This document shows positions 39,312-42,322 of a stretch of DNA of 42,322 nt, piece after piece. The notes under the pieces are model-generated. The model worked only from the letters and a program-made list of their open reading frames with translations, made no database searches and was not told where the DNA came from. Position numbers and translations under genes: made by a program. The stretch is from an uncultured bacterium (GTDB lineage Bacteria > Cyanobacteriota > Vampirovibrionia > Gastranaerophilales > Gastranaerophilaceae). Positions within the stretch are counted from its first letter, which is position 1. Each line of letters begins with the position of its first letter. The DNA lies in the NCBI GenBank assembly GCA_900547155.1, contig URFH01000021.1, positions 1 through 42,322 of the forward strand, written 5' to 3'.

Positions 39312-39983
39312 TTACGCGTTTAACATTTCTTTAAGAGTCAAACCGCGGTTTTTAGCAACATCGTTGAAAGTTCTCAAAGATTTCAAAGCTTCAATTGTTG
39401 CGTTAGCAGCGTTCAAAGGAGCTTTTGAACCGAGAGATTTGCTCAAAATGTTTTCAATACCGGCAAGTTCAAGCACTGCACGAACCGCACCGCCTGCGAT
39501 AACACCGGTACCCATAGAAGCGGGTTTCAGCATAACGCTGCCAGCGCCCGAGTTTCCGACAATCGGGTGAGGAATAGTTGTTTTGAAGATAGGAACTGTG
39601 ATGAGGCTTTTTCTGCCCTCTGCGATAGCTTTTTGGATAGCGATGATAACTTCTGAAGCTTTTGCACAGCCAACGCCGACCTGTCCTTTGCCGTTTCCTA
39701 CAACAACGATTGCTCTAAAGCTGAGTTTTTTACCGCCTTTTACAACCTTTGTTACACGTCTGATTTGGACTACGCGTTCTTTCCATTCGGACTGGGGAGC
39801 TTCAACAGTTTCGATTTTTCTTTTTCTGCCTTTACCCTCTTTTGCGCCTCTGCCGCGTTTTGCGGGTTTAGCTTCAGCAGTTTCAGCTGATTCAACAGTT
39901 TCAACAACTTCTGTTTCAACTGTTTCTTCGGTTTTTACTTCTTCAACCGATTCTTGTACGTTTGTTTCTTTAGATTCTTCCAC
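39312..39983 (-). CDS. rpsE: 30S ribosomal protein S5 with acidic N-terminal extension
   Basis: 223 residues; the S5 fold begins at about 66 ([20 protein letters not shown]) and continues through [42 protein letters not shown] and [13 protein letters not shown]. The first ~40 residues are Glu/Val/Thr-rich and the next ~25 are basic ([16 protein letters not shown]), an extension absent from most bacterial S5. GTG start with AAAGGT upstream. It is the first gene of the local operon; a TTGTCA hexamer near 40028-40033 and a weak AT-rich -10 may be its promoter. Confidence 0.94.
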   Translation of the reverse strand: MEESKETNVQESVEEVKTEETVETEVVETVESAETAEAKPAKRGRGAKEGKGRKRKIETVEAPQSEWKERVVQIRRVTKVVKGGKKLSFRAIVVVGNGKGQVGVGCAKASEVIIAIQKAIAEGRKSLITVPIFKTTIPHPIVGNSGAGSVMLKPASMGTGVIAGGAVRAVLELAGIENILSKSLGSKAPLNAANATIEALKSLRTFNDVAKNRGLTLKEMLNA

Positions 39984-40160
39984 GTTGTAACCTTTCTTAC
40001 GTTTAATTATTACAAATCTTTATTTTTTGACAATTTATACAACAACAAAAATGCAGAAACGAATTTCCGCGATATTGTATTAAATTGTCGGTAACTTTTC
40101 TGACTTTTTTATAATACATGGTAAAAGTTTTCATGCAATAGGGGGAAAGAGTATAAAAAC

Positions 40161-41006
40161 CTCCCCCTCTCCAACCCGGGGAGGGAGCAGTCGTTGCAAT
40201 ACGTTAGTATTGCGTACGAATGCGGGTGGGGAACAACCACAAAGCGGCTTAAAAAACCAAAAATCACTTTTTTCTCAATCTTGCGGTGGGAACCGTTTCA
40301 CTTTTCCCACCCTACAGCCTTTTGTCACCCTGAACTTGATTCAGGGTCGCAAGGGCGGTGATTATCAACTTCATCCTTGCGATTCCGAAATAAATTCGGA
40401 ATGACAGCACGCCCTTTATCACCTTGCAATTAAACAACCTCAAAACCGCTCCCCACCCCAAAGCGGCTTAAAAAACCAAAAATCACTTTTTTCTCAATCT
40501 TGCGGTGGGAACCGTTTCACTTTTCCCACCCTACAGCCTTTTGTCACCCTGAACTTGATTCAGGGTCGCAAGGGCGGTGATTATCAACTTCATCCTTGCG
40601 ATTCCGAAATAAATTCGGAATGACAGCACGCCTTTCATCACCCTACAATTAAACAATCTTAAAAACCACTCCCCACCCCAACCCTCCCCAACTCGGGGAG
40701 GGAGCAGTCGTTGCAATACGCCAGTATTGCGTACGAATGCGGGTGGGGAACAATTCTAAAGCGGCTTAAAAAACCAAAAATCACTTTTTTCTCAATCTTG
40801 CGGTGGGAACCGTTTCACTTTTCCCACCCTACAGCCTTTTGTCACCCTGAACTTGATTCAGGGTCGCAAGGGCGGTGATTATCAACTTCATCCTTGCGAT
40901 TCCGAAATAAATTCGGAATGACAGCACGCCTTTTATCACCTTGCAATTAAACAACCTCAAAACCGCTCCCCACCCCAACCCTCCCCGAGTTGGGGAGGGA
41001 GCATTC
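40161..41006 (+). repeat. composite palindromic mosaic, three direct copies
   Basis: A core of about 219 nt starts at 40241, 40460 and 40758 (AAAGCGGCTTAAAAAACC). Each copy contains, in order, REP-like GGTGGGAACCG...TTCCCACCCTAC (40285, 40504, 40802), CCCTGAA/TTCAGGG and ATTCCGAAATAAATTCGGAAT palindromes, then CTCCCC. Copies are separated, or not, by a ~79-nt module with GGGGAGGGAGCAGTCG and a CAATACG...GTATTG hairpin; copy 1 lacks it on its right side, so the unit has been deleted by recombination once. Confidence 0.9.
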
Positions 41007-41009
41007 AAA

Positions 41010-41092
41010 GTAAAAACACTTAAATATTTATTTTTCGACGCCTATGAGCGAAGCGAATCGAGCTAGAAAAATGAATATTTAAGTGTTTTTAC
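41010..41092. repeat. 83-nt long inverted repeat
   Basis: Two 27-nt arms (41010-41036 and 41066-41092), starting GTAAAAACACTTAAATATT, pair with one mismatch around a 29-nt loop containing GAGCGAAGCGAATCGAGC. It ends 24 nt past the stop of the XRE gene. Confidence 0.9.
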
Positions 41093-41115
41093 GCCCCAGC
41101 ATCAAATCTCAATAA

Positions 41116-41361
41116 TTAAAAAGTAAAGTCAAACAATTCGTTAATATCAACGCCCAACGCCGTAGCAATCTGGTTCAAAGAGCACAAAGTAGGATTAGTT
41201 TCGCCTCTTTCAATCATCCCTATCGAATTTCTTTCTAATTTAGATAGTTGCCCCAAAACTTCTTGAGAAATTTTTTTATCTTCCCGCAAAAGTTTTATTT
41301 TTTTGCCAACCTTATTAATTAAATCTTTATTATTCATAAAATTATGATAATTAATTGACAT
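41116..41361 (-). CDS. XRE-family HTH regulator
   Basis: 81 residues from MSINYHNFM, or 73 from MNNKDLINKVGKKIK (41337). The HTH spans almost the whole protein: KISQEVLGQLSKLERNSIGMIERGETNPTLCSLNQIA in pieces, then LGVDINELFDFTF. It is divergent from a 68-residue gene, and a TATGACAA/TTGTCATA dyad sits between them, suggesting autoregulation. TTGTCA (part of that dyad) and TAGATA, 18 nt apart, form a plausible promoter with 5 nt to ATG 41361. Confidence 0.85.
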   Translation of the reverse strand: MSINYHNFMNNKDLINKVGKKIKLLREDKKISQEVLGQLSKLERNSIGMIERGETNPTLCSLNQIATALGVDINELFDFTF

Positions 41362-41388
41362 AACATTATCTACCATTTATAATTATCT

Positions 41389-41410
41389 TATGACAACTAT
41401 ATTTGTCATA
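41389..41410. promoter_or_regulatory. candidate operator of the XRE regulator
   Basis: Perfect dyad TATGACAA-CTATAT-TTGTCATA in the spacer between divergent genes. It overlaps the -35 of the regulator and lies just upstream of the TATAAT/TATACT boxes of the plus-strand gene. Confidence 0.65.
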
Positions 41411-41443
41411 TCGATAATATAATATACTTAAAAGAGGTAAAAA

Positions 41444-41650
41444 ATGTCCGAAATACAAATCACAAGCCAGCAAATCAAAAGCCTCTACCGTCAGGCACAG
41501 AGAATCTATCATTTACATACAATGCTAAATAACATCCTGCTCAACAAAATGGAATTTAGCTATTTGGAAATAACAACCCTCTCCGCGGTGAACGAAAAAA
41601 AGCTAAAATCACTAAAAAAACAACTCCTCAACCTGATTCCGGTGGAATAA
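41444..41650 (+). CDS. hypothetical protein, 68 aa, divergent from XRE regulator
   Basis: Unrecognised. Almost entirely helical with leucine/lysine heptads (IKSLYRQAQRIYHLHTMLNNI and KLKSLKKQLLNLI), no export signal. AGAGG lies 6 nt before the ATG and a terminator follows, so it is a compact, separately controlled unit. Pairing with a small XRE gene across a dyad recalls regulator-target or toxin-antitoxin-like pairs, but nothing in the sequence proves that. Confidence 0.7.
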   Translation: MSEIQITSQQIKSLYRQAQRIYHLHTMLNNILLNKMEFSYLEITTLSAVNEKKLKSLKKQLLNLIPVE

Positions 41651-41652
41651 TA

Positions 41653-41683
41653 AAAAACCGCCCCTTTCGGAGCGGTTTTTAAA
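41653..41683. terminator. bidirectional terminator
   Basis: AAAAAACCGC(C)CC-TTTC-GG(A)GCGGTTTTTAAA between the 68-aa gene and the convergent tuf gene. Confidence 0.85.
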
Positions 41684-41706
41684 TTTTTCAGTGTTAAATT
41701 GACTAA

Positions 41707-42322
41707 CTACGCAGTAATTTTGTCAACAACACCTGCGCCAACTGTACGTCCGCCTTCACGGATAGCGAATCTCATACCTTGTTCGATAGCTACAGGAGCA
41801 ATCAATTCAACGTCCATTACAACGTTGTCACCAGGCATAACCATTTCGCCGTCGAATTTGATAGAACCGGTTACGTCAGTAGTTCTGATGTAGAACTGAG
41901 GTCTGTATCCGGGGAAGAAAGGAGTGTGACGTCCGCCTTCTTCTTTTGTCAATACGTAAACGTTAGCTGTGAATTTTGTGTGAGGTGTGATAGAACCGGG
42001 AGCAGCCAATACCTGACCTCTCTGGATTTCAGTTTTGTCAACACCACGGAGCAATGCACCGATGTTGTCACCTGCAAGACCTTCGTCGAGCAGTTTTCTG
42101 AACATTTCAACACCTGTAACAGTTGTTTTCTTAGTTTCGCCGAAACCAACGATTTCAACTTCCTGACCAACTTTAACTTTACCTCTTTCAACACGGCCTG
42201 TAGCTACTGTACCACGACCTGTGATAGAGAATACGTCTTCAACCGGCATCAAGAAAGGTTTGTCGAGGTCACGTTCAGGAGTCGGGATGTAAGAGTCAAC
42301 TGCATCCATGAGTTCCCAAATT
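41707..42322 (-). CDS. tuf: elongation factor Tu, C-terminal part (cut by window edge)
   Basis: About 204 codons, open to the right edge; the frame continues upstream of the first ATG as [13 protein letters not shown], so the start lies outside the window. Domain 2 ([25 protein letters not shown] split over two blocks) and domain 3 ([55 protein letters not shown]) are complete. The GTP-binding domain is missing only because of the edge. It delivers aminoacyl-tRNA to the ribosome. Confidence 0.97.
   Translation of the reverse strand, partial: IWELMDAVDSYIPTPERDLDKPFLMPVEDVFSITGRGTVATGRVERGKVKVGQEVEIVGFGETKKTTVTGVEMFRKLLDEGLAGDNIGALLRGVDKTEIQRGQVLAAPGSITPHTKFTANVYVLTKEEGGRHTPFFPGYRPQFYIRTTDVTGSIKFDGEMVMPGDNVVMDVELIAPVAIEQGMRFAIREGGRTVGAGVVDKITA

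Larger units (their letters stand above)
39984..41115. other. 1.1-kb intergenic region made of repeats
   Basis: No gene is supported; open frames here (for example 40210-40404) are repeat sequence. It holds the promoter area of rpsE, the composite mosaic (40161-41006) and a long inverted repeat (41010-41092). Confidence 0.8.

Noticed and set aside
40210..40404. Open frame inside the 40 kb repeat block
   Set aside because: It lies wholly in palindromic repeat DNA that recurs three times; translation gives no protein-like pattern and no ribosome site precedes it.
40241..41006. CRISPR-like array
   Set aside because: Three copies of a ~219-nt unit with palindromes are far too long and too few for CRISPR, spacers are not unique, and no cas genes are present.

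Overview
The window looks like a chromosomal segment of a low-GC, flagellated, gut-type bacterium. The best fit is the non-photosynthetic cyanobacterial lineage Gastranaerophilales/Vampirovibrionia ('Melainabacteria'). The basis for this is the mix of a flagellar rod operon, MurT, Dxs, a CooC-type ATPase, many short lineage-specific proteins and a Glu-rich extended S5. This is inference from gene content, not from a marker-gene tree.

Layout, left to right. 1-2382: an XRE regulator and two GT2 glycosyltransferases. 2391-4645: a PepT-like M20 peptidase, then a REP-associated tyrosine transposase (RAYT) flanked by its own REP doublets. 4733-7105: phosphomannomutase/phosphoglucomutase and an unknown 176-aa protein. 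7326-10568: a membrane histidine kinase divergent from a MurT-type Mur ligase. 10825-11407: two small unknown genes. 11617-14299: an operon of a MetE-core/UROD-like methyltransferase, a CooC-like ATPase and FolD. 14387-15704: UppS and RdgB. 16053-19753: a radical SAM protein with a TIM-barrel partner, an isochorismatase-fold hydrolase and a GAF-GGDEF diguanylate cyclase. 19750-22680: two proteins sharing an N-terminal PSFKA motif, Hsp20, an ACT-like regulator and a pirin. 22723-22851: a probable free-standing small RNA. 22957-24355: a flavodoxin-like Fe-S protein and InfC with an ATT start. 24510-28388: an operon of response regulator, histidine kinase, flgB, flgC, fliE and a small HTH gene. 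28734-31248: four tandem small membrane proteins divergent from a DUF6973-like putative toxin. 31332-34451: three exported proteins (M48 protease, VWA, WG-repeat). 34543-36309: Dxs behind a MerR-type promoter. 36456-36991: a Cys-rich secreted peptide and a DUF4186 protein. 37113-39983: rpsE-rpmD-rplO-secY. 39984-41115: a large intergenic repeat mosaic. 41116-42322: an XRE regulator, a small divergent gene and the C-terminal part of EF-Tu.

Three themes stand out. First, a set of genes carries a perfect or near-perfect -10 box exactly 6 nt before ATG with no Shine-Dalgarno, which implies leaderless mRNAs. Second, intergenic space, including spacers inside the flagellar and ribosomal operons, is filled with short palindromes that also combine into a mosaic element; one palindrome type is linked to the resident RAYT. 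Third, the 28.7-31.2 kb block looks like an uncharacterised toxin with four paralogous membrane-protein candidates for immunity, each with its own leaderless promoter and a duplicated flanking element.
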